This document shows, piece after piece, positions 17,098 to 25,334 of a stretch of DNA of 37,429 bases (the stretch's first letter is position 1; every line of letters begins with the position of its first letter). The DNA lies in the NCBI RefSeq assembly GCF_937873925.1, contig NZ_CALNAT010000155.1, forward strand, positions 1-37,429, read 5' to 3'. Below the pieces are notes generated by a model, which did not search any database, had not been told where the DNA came from, and worked only from the letters and a program-made list of their open reading frames with translations. This stretch comes from an uncultured Proteiniphilum sp. (lineage in GTDB: Bacteria > Bacteroidota > Bacteroidia > Bacteroidales > Dysgonomonadaceae). The position numbers were made by a program, and so were the translations under genes.

Positions 17098-19865
17098 GGC
17101 TGAATAAACAGTCTATCGATCATTTCAAAGGTCAGCACCTCTTCAGGCGAGAATTCCGCAGAGTTCATATAATGAACCATACTGTAATACATCTGACGCG
17201 CAACCGGGCTTTTATCGAGTATGTCGTTGAACGCAATGGTGGTTGCCAAAAGTTTTCCTTTTCCTACTTTTGCTTCAAATATAAGGCCAATTTTCCGGTT
17301 ATTGTTCCAATCAGGGATAATTTGTACCAATGGTCTGAATGCATAGGGCGTATGATCCAGTACGACCGGCTTTGAATTTCTTACCAGATCGAACCATTGC
17401 CAGTTGGAATGGAATTCGGTAGGGAAGTGCCTGAATAGGGCATGCTGCGGATTACATAATATACCCAGCAGATTGGGCGGAGTACCCGACCAGACCGCAT
17501 TCCACGATATGCCTGAGAAACCGGGCGGCACATCGGAATTTATTTTTGCCGTATCGGCCAGTAACAGCACATTACCTCCTTTATCAAGATGCGCCTTAGC
17601 TTTTTTATCCCATTGCCGGGTCACCCATACATTTTTCGGAGTTACATCGGGAAGTGTCTGAGGATATACCCAAATCTTCCATTCATTGGATATATCTGTG
17701 CCATCGATTTTTATCTTCATCATCAAATCGGTCGCTTCCCGGATATCTGCAAAGGAGATGGATATTTCCCCTATATCGGTAACAGGGCCTATGGGTATGT
17801 TAATACCGGTGAAACTACCCTGCTTATATATCCGCCCATCGGGAAACTGAAGTGTCCATGTGACTGCTGCCTCTTTGAACTCTTTTTTCAGGAAATTGGC
17901 AACCTGGGCTTTTGCTATAAAAGTTTCCGCATTGGTCCAGGTAAGTTTTTCGACGCGAAGAAGGGGTAAACAAGGTTGCTGGATGTTTCTGAATTCCTTG
18001 GCAGTCACATACGGTTTGGGGTCATGGAAAACATCCACCACACCGACGGGTGAAGTACCTTGTCCGGGGAAATCGTTCAACTGTAACAGATGATAGCCTC
18101 CAAAACCGGGTGTACGGAAATAAGATTCAAACTCCTCCTTTTTCTGTATTACCTGAAATTTGCCGGAGGCGATATGGAAATCGTATGCCTGGTCGAGCAT
18201 GTTCTTATTCCTGAGGTCTTCACGGAAGAGTTCATAATTATACGGTTTTAATACCCCCACATATTTGCTTACCTGACCAAAATCCGGATAAGCGCACCAT
18301 TGCCCGATCTCATGGGTGATCATCGGGATCGTGAATTTGCTCACATAATCGGAATAATCATACAAAGTATTTAATGGTTGCGCGTTGAACCGGCCTTTTA
18401 ATCCCTCCTGCCAGCGTTGGGGGCGGGCTCCGTAGAAATCGTAAAAGTCGCTCCCCTCCACGGTGGGATATCCTGACGCTGCCACATACAGATGGCGCGG
18501 GTCGGTTTTCCACTGTTTCAGCATCTCCTGAAGGAAAGGCACGCATCCTTTGCCTACAAGTTCATTTCCCTCACAAAAGAAAGTAAAGGAAGGATGATTC
18601 CCATATGCTTTAAATATCCTACGGGCTTCGGCAAAATAAAACCGGTTAGTAGCTTCATCTTCTCCTACGGTAAAGCGCCAGTCCGGATTTTCTACCTGCA
18701 GGTATAAACCCAACTCGTCGGCAGCAATGAAAGCAGCCTCGGGCGGACACCAGGAGTGAAAACGTATACAATTGAGTCCATACTCTTTATAAACCGTAAG
18801 CAACCGTTTCCATTCGGAATAATCCATAGGAGGGTAACCGGTAAGCGGGAACTCGCAGGAATTCACCGCCCCACGCATAAAAACGGGAATATCATTGACA
18901 GTAAACTGTGTTCCCCGTGTAGCAAGATCCCTGACACCAAACCTTACCGTTCTTTCGTCATAATAGTCTTTATCGGGTATTATAACGGCATATTCCAGTT
19001 CATAAAGATAGGGATCGAACTCATCCCATGTGTACCATTGCATGCCGGGATCATAGCGGTGGGTAAGCGTGATCACCGAATCATTTCCTTCGAACGGAAC
19101 AACAATCTCCGGCATCGATTGCTTGTCGGGCGTATTCACGGAATGGCAGATGATGCGCACCTCTCCTTGTACGGGTTGGCCAGTACGATTCGATATCCCG
19201 GCTGTAATATCCAGTTTATTCTCTTTGCGTTGCGGGTAAACCTGTACATCGGTAATATGCACTTTATCGAATGCCTGAATCTCCATACGCCCGATGATCC
19301 CGTTCCAGTTGGTCTGGGTTTCGGCACTTATGGCATGGGTGTAGGCTATATCATAAATCAGGCTGTTGTCCACACGGATACGCACAGTGTTTTTTGCGCC
19401 GGCCTTTATATAAGGTGTAATATCGTACGTATGGGGAGCAGAGAGGCTTTCCTCCCGCCCTACCTTATGACCGTTTATCCAGACCTGTGTTTCCCAATGA
19501 GCCCGTTCAAGAAAGAGAAACATTTGCTTGTCTTTCCATCCCTCGGGAATAAAGATATTGTCTTTTTCATACCATGCTGCCCCGCTATATTCAAAGAGAC
19601 GGGTAAGCCGGATGGAAGTCATATCCTGTGTCTTGTAGCCTTTGCCGGCCTGATCTGTTGAACCGGGTAGTACTATTGTTTCGGGAAACTTACTCACAAA
19701 ATTACTGCCTTTGACAGGGATACTGACATTCATCGGATCGAGTTTGAAGTTCCATATACCTGCCAGGGAGACGGGTGTTTCGGTTCGATTCCCGTTGTGT
19801 TGCGGCTGTGCCTTAATGAGACAGCAACTGGCTATAAACAGTATGAATAAAAGATATCTGGACAT
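17094..19865 (-). CDS. Glycoside hydrolase family 2 (GH2 copy C)
   Basis: Probable exo-beta-glycosidase of 923 residues. Unlike copies A and B, the N-terminus (about 1-20, cut near KAQPQ) looks like a cleavable signal peptide with no clear lipobox before the mature part, so the product may be periplasmic. Domains run as in copy A. The acid/base is Glu435 in CEGNELVG and the nucleophile Glu519 in THEIGQWCAYP. FHSWCPPEAAF and LNDFPGQGTSPVG are present. The tryptophan after GQ is shared with copy D. Its TGA overlaps the ATG of the Asp-rich protein gene. It is 39 bases downstream of the GH30 gene in the same operon. GH2 is firm; the sugar is unknown. Confidence 0.9.
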   Translation of the reverse strand: MSRYLLFILFIASCCLIKAQPQHNGNRTETPVSLAGIWNFKLDPMNVSIPVKGSNFVSKFPETIVLPGSTDQAGKGYKTQDMTSIRLTRLFEYSGAAWYEKDNIFIPEGWKDKQMFLFLERAHWETQVWINGHKVGREESLSAPHTYDITPYIKAGAKNTVRIRVDNSLIYDIAYTHAISAETQTNWNGIIGRMEIQAFDKVHITDVQVYPQRKENKLDITAGISNRTGQPVQGEVRIICHSVNTPDKQSMPEIVVPFEGNDSVITLTHRYDPGMQWYTWDEFDPYLYELEYAVIIPDKDYYDERTVRFGVRDLATRGTQFTVNDIPVFMRGAVNSCEFPLTGYPPMDYSEWKRLLTVYKEYGLNCIRFHSWCPPEAAFIAADELGLYLQVENPDWRFTVGEDEATNRFYFAEARRIFKAYGNHPSFTFFCEGNELVGKGCVPFLQEMLKQWKTDPRHLYVAASGYPTVEGSDFYDFYGARPQRWQEGLKGRFNAQPLNTLYDYSDYVSKFTIPMITHEIGQWCAYPDFGQVSKYVGVLKPYNYELFREDLRNKNMLDQAYDFHIASGKFQVIQKKEEFESYFRTPGFGGYHLLQLNDFPGQGTSPVGVVDVFHDPKPYVTAKEFRNIQQPCLPLLRVEKLTWTNAETFIAKAQVANFLKKEFKEAAVTWTLQFPDGRIYKQGSFTGINIPIGPVTDIGEISISFADIREATDLMMKIKIDGTDISNEWKIWVYPQTLPDVTPKNVWVTRQWDKKAKAHLDKGGNVLLLADTAKINSDVPPGFSGISWNAVWSGTPPNLLGILCNPQHALFRHFPTEFHSNWQWFDLVRNSKPVVLDHTPYAFRPLVQIIPDWNNNRKIGLIFEAKVGKGKLLATTIAFNDILDKSPVARQMYYSMVHYMNSAEFSPEEVLTFEMIDRLFIQP

Positions 19866-19904
19866 TTCTGTTTGTATTTATAAATTATAGAATCTGCGGA
19901 CAAC

Positions 19905-21530
19905 TTACTGAATTTCACCTATCAATGTGACCACTGTCTTTGGTGCAATAACAATTTCATCCGGATTAACTTCCGCCCCTTTTTCAAGATTCGAGTTCTC
20001 CGAAGTAATATATGGAATAAGTTTCCCGTTCTTTAATTTTCCATTCAACTCAAGTTTATAGGTACGTTCGGTATTGCTTGTATTAATAGCAACAACAACC
20101 AGCTTCCTGGTATCGGTATCTTTATAAGCGCTTATCATCACATCGGTGGATGCCTGCACCGGATTTTGTCCATCAACATGGATCCTTTTCATGCCCGGAC
20201 GAATAAAGAAAGAGTAATTTCCAAAAGCCCATAATAGTTTGGAATCGCGGACAAATCCATCCTGTTTACAATATTCTGGTGACTGGCTCCCATTGTTTGC
20301 CCCGTCGTCCAGATAAATAAGTCCATCTTTGTAGTTAGCTCTGGTAAGGGCAGTCCACCATTGCCATGAGGATGCATTGGCCACCACCAGATCATTATGG
20401 ATAATACGTGCAACAAAAAGGGCGGTTTTCATCCCCAGATCGCGTTGATTACCTGTACCGCCCGGTATCTCATTCTCTCCGGGTTGCTCCAGAATACAAT
20501 ACTCTGTCTGCCAGTATTTCAGTCCCGGGTATTGTTTAATCTGGGCATCCAGCTTCTGACGATGTTCCACCTGGCTGGTAACCGGCCATACTGAGAAATA
20601 ACTATGACCGGTTATCACCTTTTCGACATTGGACAACGACGCAATATTCAGTGTAGACGTGGAGCTCCAGAATTCCACGATCTGATTGTCGCGCATTTCA
20701 TTATTCACCATTCCATACAGGTAATTAATCGCACCGGCTTCTCCCAATGCAATAGTAGTGGATAAACCACGTTCTTTTAACCTTTCGGATAAAAGGGAAG
20801 TAAGTTCAAACAATTCCCGGTTAGTGGCAGGCGTCCCTTCCTGACCGGATTTACCATTATTACCCGCCAGCCATTCCCACTGCGGTTCATTTACCGGACT
20901 CAGGTAATCAAACGTCACTCCTTCTTTCTCTTGCAGGTTTTCAATACAATCCACCAGAAAATCGGCATAATCCGGCATCATACCTTCTTTGATATTCATT
21001 CTCTGTTTTTGGGGCGAGAATGCTTTACCGTTAATGGTCATATGTACGGGCGGACTGATGGTAAAAGCCAGGTATTTCTCCACTCCCCGCTCACGGGCGG
21101 ACTGTAAAAACCAACGCTGTCCCTCCTGCTTATTCCAATTATAGGTCCCGTCCGGAGACTGGAAACATTCTCCCCTACGCCATTCATCAGAGATATCGCT
21201 ATCGGGGCCTTGTTCCATACTTCCGGCTCCAAGATAAAACCGCCAGATAGACAATCCGATCCCTTTGGGGTTTCCCTTCTCATCAGTTTCCTTACTGAAC
21301 AATAGGTCCGCAATCCTGTTTTTCTTCTCCTCCGGCCAGTATTTGCCTACCATTTGGCAACGCCAGGCATCGGAAGCACCAAAACCGTCAATTATTTGTA
21401 ACTCCTGCTCCGGATCAATTTTCATTACGCGCGTTTCAGAGGGAACAGAAGGGGAAGGGATCTCCACCTTCGATCCGCAAGCAAAAAAAATAACCGTTAA
21501 TCCTATTATAATATTAGCGATATACCTCAT
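19905..21530 (-). CDS. Glycoside hydrolase family 30 lipoprotein
   Basis: GH30 clan-A retaining glycosidase of 541 residues. The signal MRYIANIIIGLTVIFFACG has a lipobox with Cys18, so the protein is probably attached to the outer membrane. The (beta/alpha)8 barrel starts with IDGFGASDAW (about 47-56). The acid/base is Glu215 in SPVNEPQWEW and the nucleophile Glu343 in WQTEYCIL. The GH30 side beta-domain follows (TYKLELNGKL, VVTLIGEIQ at the end). Known GH30 activities include endo-beta-1,6-galactanase, xylanase, glucuronidase-like and glucosidase; this sequence does not settle which. A TTG in frame at 21557 would overlap the upstream sulfatase gene and precede the signal peptide, so ATG at 21530 is preferred. 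It lies 20 bases after the sulfatase gene, in one transcript. Confidence 0.88.
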   Translation of the reverse strand: MRYIANIIIGLTVIFFACGSKVEIPSPSVPSETRVMKIDPEQELQIIDGFGASDAWRCQMVGKYWPEEKKNRIADLLFSKETDEKGNPKGIGLSIWRFYLGAGSMEQGPDSDISDEWRRGECFQSPDGTYNWNKQEGQRWFLQSARERGVEKYLAFTISPPVHMTINGKAFSPQKQRMNIKEGMMPDYADFLVDCIENLQEKEGVTFDYLSPVNEPQWEWLAGNNGKSGQEGTPATNRELFELTSLLSERLKERGLSTTIALGEAGAINYLYGMVNNEMRDNQIVEFWSSTSTLNIASLSNVEKVITGHSYFSVWPVTSQVEHRQKLDAQIKQYPGLKYWQTEYCILEQPGENEIPGGTGNQRDLGMKTALFVARIIHNDLVVANASSWQWWTALTRANYKDGLIYLDDGANNGSQSPEYCKQDGFVRDSKLLWAFGNYSFFIRPGMKRIHVDGQNPVQASTDVMISAYKDTDTRKLVVVAINTSNTERTYKLELNGKLKNGKLIPYITSENSNLEKGAEVNPDEIVIAPKTVVTLIGEIQ

Positions 21531-21550
21531 TTTATTTATTTTATTACAAT

Positions 21551-23464
21551 TTACCAAAAGAATTCCATCTCAAGAGGCTGATCAATAAGCCTGTATAATA
21601 ATACCTGCAGACTCTGCTTAGGTAATTCCATATTTCTGCTTTCTGTTCCCATCTTTTCTTCCAGTTGCACCAGTTGTTCAATAAAATCTCCTTTTCTCTG
21701 CATATAATGCAAATTGTGTAGGACCATCAATACTAAATCAGGGTCGGAACCTGAAAGATATTTTTCCAACACCTCCCGGGCTTCCCGGTTCTTATTCATA
21801 TCATATAGCGTTGATGCCAGAAAAATCTGCACCGGAGGGTAAGGATCAAACAGATGGTGTGAAATCTGTGTTATTTCGGTTTCATCAAAAGAAGACTGGC
21901 TTTTTAAACCTATGGCCGCCCAAAGCCTCGTTACTTTAGCAGGACTATTCAGAAGCCTGATCTGTTCATTTTTACTTTTTGCATCTCTCAACCCGGCATA
22001 TTTAGCAGCTTCCCAGATACTATTAAAATCATAGTCATCAAGGAGTCGGTACTCATAAGGTGTTATCCTGTCCCCCAGTTTTTTAAGTTCATATTCCGTA
22101 TTGAATAACACATCCTTACTATCGACAATGTTCTTTTCAAGGGCACGTCTCATCTGATCCAGTTCTTCCCTATAAGCCCGATCATTGCTCAGATCATGCA
22201 TTTCCCACGGGTCAGCTGATAAATCATACAGATACTCTCCTTCCCTTGGCTCCATAACGATGGCTTCCTGATCAGACAGTTTTCCGTTATTATAATCATT
22301 TATAATAAGCCGGCTGATTTCTCCATAGATAAAATAATGAATCCATCTGAGCTGTGGGGAATACGGTGTGAAATGTCTGGTGTACAGAAGGTTGTTTTTA
22401 ATAACCGTACGATCCAGATTGAATGAATTCTCACATCCGTCATTAGATACGAAAAGATACTTCTTGGCTTCTTCCCGTTGACTCCCAAGAAAAGCCCTGC
22501 CGTCGAAATATTCAGGAATATCAACGCCTGCCAGACTTAATATGGTAGGAGCAAGATCCGAAAAGTCTATATGCTCATCGGTAACAACTCCTTCCGTACC
22601 CCATGGCGATAAATGTCTGTAAATTTCCGGAAACCAAACGACAAAGGGGACTTTGTATCCCTGGCCTATTCCATTTGATTTTCCCCGTGGCATTCCTTCC
22701 CCGTGATCAGCGTAAAAGAAGATAATGGTGCTATCCATCAGACCCTCTTTCTCAATACGGCTCAGTATTTGTCCAATTTTATAATCAGCGAGAGAAACGC
22801 CGTTATACACGCGCGCCAGTTGCTTTCGCATCTCTGGCGTGTCCTTATAAAATGGTGGCATCTGAAAATCATTGTCGCTTACTTCAAGCGAATCGGGTAA
22901 TAAATCCAACACCTGTTTTTCATACATATGATATGGATTTGTCATCGTTCTTGACTGATGAGAATCCCCAAAATTGAATATGGAGAAAAAGGGTTGACCC
23001 GGCTTTCTATTCCACCATCCTGCTGTTGCTGAACTTTCATTCCATGAATCGGTAATAATCCTCTTTGCATCAGAAGTATTATAATCGGTTTTGGAATTAT
23101 TGGAGGTATAATACCCTGCTTGTTTTAAATAATAAGGGAATCCTTTAATAAAATCGGGAATAGGGAAATTACTCCGATGATTTCCCGTTCCCGTTTTATA
23201 AGTCTTGACGCCGGTAATAATAGTACTACGGCTGGGCGAACTCACTGTTCCGGTACTATATGCATTGGAAAACCGCACTCCGGTTGAAGCCAACCCATCA
23301 ATATTCGGTGTATTTACCGCTGAATTTCCATAACAACCGATATACTGAGGCGAAGTATCTTCGATAACAAGCCACAAAATATTGGGTTTGCTATCTTTTT
23401 GGGCATAAATAACTGGATTTTTAAAGAAAAGTACTGATAAGAAAATCAAAAATCTGGAAAACAT
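21551..23464 (-). CDS. S1-family sulfatase, serine type, with C-terminal helical extension
   Basis: Secreted sulfatase of 637 residues with a signal peptide (about 1-21). Ser75 in SSPSR is the residue to be converted to formylglycine. IEDTSPQYIGCYG (35-47) replaces the DD motif of the other sulfatase and marks a different S1 subfamily. FFYADHGEG supplies further metal ligands. The sulfatase fold ends near residue 490. The last 135 residues (about 503-637) are helical and resemble HEAT/TPR-type repeats (AAIGLKS, FLASTLYDMNKN, LVLMVLHNLHYM), which may mediate protein contact. Maturation would need anSME. It is the first gene after the hairpin terminator and promoter-like site at 23487-23667, so it probably leads the enzyme part of the operon. 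The glycan sulfate attacked is unknown. Confidence 0.9.
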   Translation of the reverse strand: MFSRFLIFLSVLFFKNPVIYAQKDSKPNILWLVIEDTSPQYIGCYGNSAVNTPNIDGLASTGVRFSNAYSTGTVSSPSRSTIITGVKTYKTGTGNHRSNFPIPDFIKGFPYYLKQAGYYTSNNSKTDYNTSDAKRIITDSWNESSATAGWWNRKPGQPFFSIFNFGDSHQSRTMTNPYHMYEKQVLDLLPDSLEVSDNDFQMPPFYKDTPEMRKQLARVYNGVSLADYKIGQILSRIEKEGLMDSTIIFFYADHGEGMPRGKSNGIGQGYKVPFVVWFPEIYRHLSPWGTEGVVTDEHIDFSDLAPTILSLAGVDIPEYFDGRAFLGSQREEAKKYLFVSNDGCENSFNLDRTVIKNNLLYTRHFTPYSPQLRWIHYFIYGEISRLIINDYNNGKLSDQEAIVMEPREGEYLYDLSADPWEMHDLSNDRAYREELDQMRRALEKNIVDSKDVLFNTEYELKKLGDRITPYEYRLLDDYDFNSIWEAAKYAGLRDAKSKNEQIRLLNSPAKVTRLWAAIGLKSQSSFDETEITQISHHLFDPYPPVQIFLASTLYDMNKNREAREVLEKYLSGSDPDLVLMVLHNLHYMQRKGDFIEQLVQLEEKMGTESRNMELPKQSLQVLLYRLIDQPLEMEFFW

Positions 23465-23486
23465 ATTATAAAGTACTAACTACACC

Positions 23487-23523
23487 TATTCTACAAAAAT
23501 ATCTGTTATTCCACTTTCACATA
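23487..23523 (-). promoter_or_regulatory. Candidate Bacteroidota-type promoter before the enzyme genes
   Basis: On the minus strand TATTTTTG (plus 23494-23501) is an exact match to the Bacteroides -7 element TAnnTTTG. At the expected distance, TATG (plus 23520-23523) matches the -33 element TTTG at three of four bases. Transcription would begin near 23487, giving a leader of about 23 bases before the sulfatase ATG. Confidence 0.4.
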
Positions 23524-23626
23524 TTGTATGATTGCACATCACTGGGAGCGCATGGGGAAATTCAGTCTCTTATTACTTTATACAACCCGCAATAGATTTC
23601 CGACATCGTACAGCTTCACTATACTT

Positions 23627-23667
23627 AAAAACAGAGAGCAAACGGCAGGAGCCTTGCCCCCTGTTTT
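23627..23667 (-). terminator. Hairpin terminator or attenuator after the SusE-like gene
   Basis: On the minus strand AAAACAGGGGGCAA pairs with TTTGCTCTCTGTTTT in a stem of about 14 bp with two G-U wobbles and an 11-12 base loop. A five-T run ends at plus 23627. It begins 37 bases after the SusE-like stop. Complete or partial termination here would lower expression of the downstream enzymes relative to the transport genes. The near symmetry would also allow termination in the plus direction. Confidence 0.6.
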
Positions 23668-23703
23668 ACAATTATTACCGGCCTGGCAGTATTATTCAAC
23701 CAT

Positions 23704-25293
23704 TCATTGTTTCTTTACAATCCTAAGCCTGTAGGTAATCAAATCGTAGGTAGCATGCCAGTCGGTATTACCGGTAAGCGAAATACCATAGTTGGCACCG
23801 TTACCGGAGGCACCTACCGGTTTGATCATCGATACCAGATCGCCGTAGGTATCTCTCATATTGGCGCGCGCGGCGGGTAACCTGAACCATCCCGTATTAC
23901 CCGCAAGAGAAGCTTTGGGTGCCTGGAAACTGATATTCACACCACCAGCCGTACGAAAATCTCCACTATAGATAAAATCATGTCCGGTTTCTTTATGGAG
24001 ACTGGTATTATTCTCTATCTCAGCCCATCCGGCAGTACCTACAACAGCACCACCTGAGATAATCGCCAAGTATGGATAGGGATTGGATGCAGAGAAACCG
24101 GGGAAAAGCGCCGCATTGCCAAAATCGGGATTCGTGGCGGCCAGAGGAGTTGCTTTAACCGTTTTGGCAGACATATCCACCGTAAGCGTGTAATAGCCTT
24201 TTTGCGAAACAGGCAGTCTGAACTCCGCAGCCTGAAGATCAGCCGTCAAACCGTCTTGTGTTCCTGAGGCAAGCGCCACGACATTCGTACCGTCCAGCGT
24301 ATATTTGATACCTCTCGGCGATTGATTGAACGGCCTGTCGGTACCCATGAACGCAATGAAACGAATGTTCTCGTCGGTGTCATTACGATAATAGTAGTTC
24401 AACTGAAAGAGGTTGTTTCCTATCTTCTGCATAGGCACGAGCGTACCTATACCCCATGCATCAGCCGAAGCATAAGCATCAAAACCTTGTCCGCTTACTT
24501 CACCATCATTCTTTGCATCCGAAAGATACAACCGGTCCATCATACCTACTGTCAGATTACCACCGGTAACTGCCTGATTTCCGGATTTGTCGGTAGCGCG
24601 TATCATAAATTGATATTCACCTGCCGTGCCTCCCGGTATTTCGAGATTTTGAGCATAATGGTATGAAAGTTTTTCCTCTTCAGTAGTAGGATTCCAGGTA
24701 TCTTCCACCTCAAAATACTGGCCTTTGACGTCTTCACCCCATACTTTGAAGTATATATCCGTCATTTCAACATCTTCCGTTATCAATGCAGCCACATTTA
24801 ACGGTACCGGCGTATCGGCAAGACCGTAGAAGTGGTTGATAGTCGGTGCCTGGATGGTGATAGCAGGCGGCAGGAGATCCGGAGAATAACCCTCGATCTG
24901 ATTCGTTGCCGACAAGTCGGTAACAGGAATTTTCACACGCAAGACACCTTTTGCCGCATTACTGACCAATATATCTACTTCATGTTGAGTCCGGTTTGCA
25001 TCCCTGGTAACTAAAAACGTATCCTGCAGGATAAATTCTTTTCCCGAGAGGGTTACCGATTTATCAATATTCCACTCGCTAACAGATATTTGCAGCGATT
25101 TCAATGCTTCTTTGTCTTGGATAACCGCATCGACTGCCAGTTTGTACTCCGGCCCTATCCAAAGGTACTTAGCCGAATAACTTTCAAGTACCGGGATATC
25201 CGGCGATTCGTCAGCAACAAAAATAATCTTATCGGTACAAGCGCTCCAACCAAGAGCAAAAACAGTGATAAGTATGAATAATATTCTTTGCAT
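23704..25293 (-). CDS. SusE/SusF-position surface glycan-binding lipoprotein
   Basis: 529 residues. The signal MQRILFILITVFALGWSAC ends in a lipobox with Cys19, so it is a lipoprotein probably displayed on the outer membrane. The mature part reads as several beta-sandwich modules: a DUF-like N-terminal domain, an Ig/fibronectin-like module near YQFMIRATDKSGNQAV, and two C-terminal modules of the SusE/SusF kind (FRLPVSQKGYYTLTVDMSAKT and a Trp- and Gly-rich end). No catalytic motif is seen. It directly follows a SusD gene, where surface glycan-binding proteins are normally encoded. Its likely job is to hold polysaccharide at the cell surface for the SusC/D importers. A second ATG at 25299 is possible; 25293 has GGA at a better distance. 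Sequence in this class diverges too much to name the ligand. Confidence 0.8.
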   Translation of the reverse strand: MQRILFILITVFALGWSACTDKIIFVADESPDIPVLESYSAKYLWIGPEYKLAVDAVIQDKEALKSLQISVSEWNIDKSVTLSGKEFILQDTFLVTRDANRTQHEVDILVSNAAKGVLRVKIPVTDLSATNQIEGYSPDLLPPAITIQAPTINHFYGLADTPVPLNVAALITEDVEMTDIYFKVWGEDVKGQYFEVEDTWNPTTEEEKLSYHYAQNLEIPGGTAGEYQFMIRATDKSGNQAVTGGNLTVGMMDRLYLSDAKNDGEVSGQGFDAYASADAWGIGTLVPMQKIGNNLFQLNYYYRNDTDENIRFIAFMGTDRPFNQSPRGIKYTLDGTNVVALASGTQDGLTADLQAAEFRLPVSQKGYYTLTVDMSAKTVKATPLAATNPDFGNAALFPGFSASNPYPYLAIISGGAVVGTAGWAEIENNTSLHKETGHDFIYSGDFRTAGGVNISFQAPKASLAGNTGWFRLPAARANMRDTYGDLVSMIKPVGASGNGANYGISLTGNTDWHATYDLITYRLRIVKKQ

Positions 25294-25334
25294 AACCATT
25301 CCAGATTAATTTTTAACTATTAATTGATTGAGGT

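Noticed and set aside
18756..19661. 301-codon plus-strand open frame opposite GH2 copy C
   Set aside because: Shadow of a well-supported GH2 gene; the translation shows no domain or signal.
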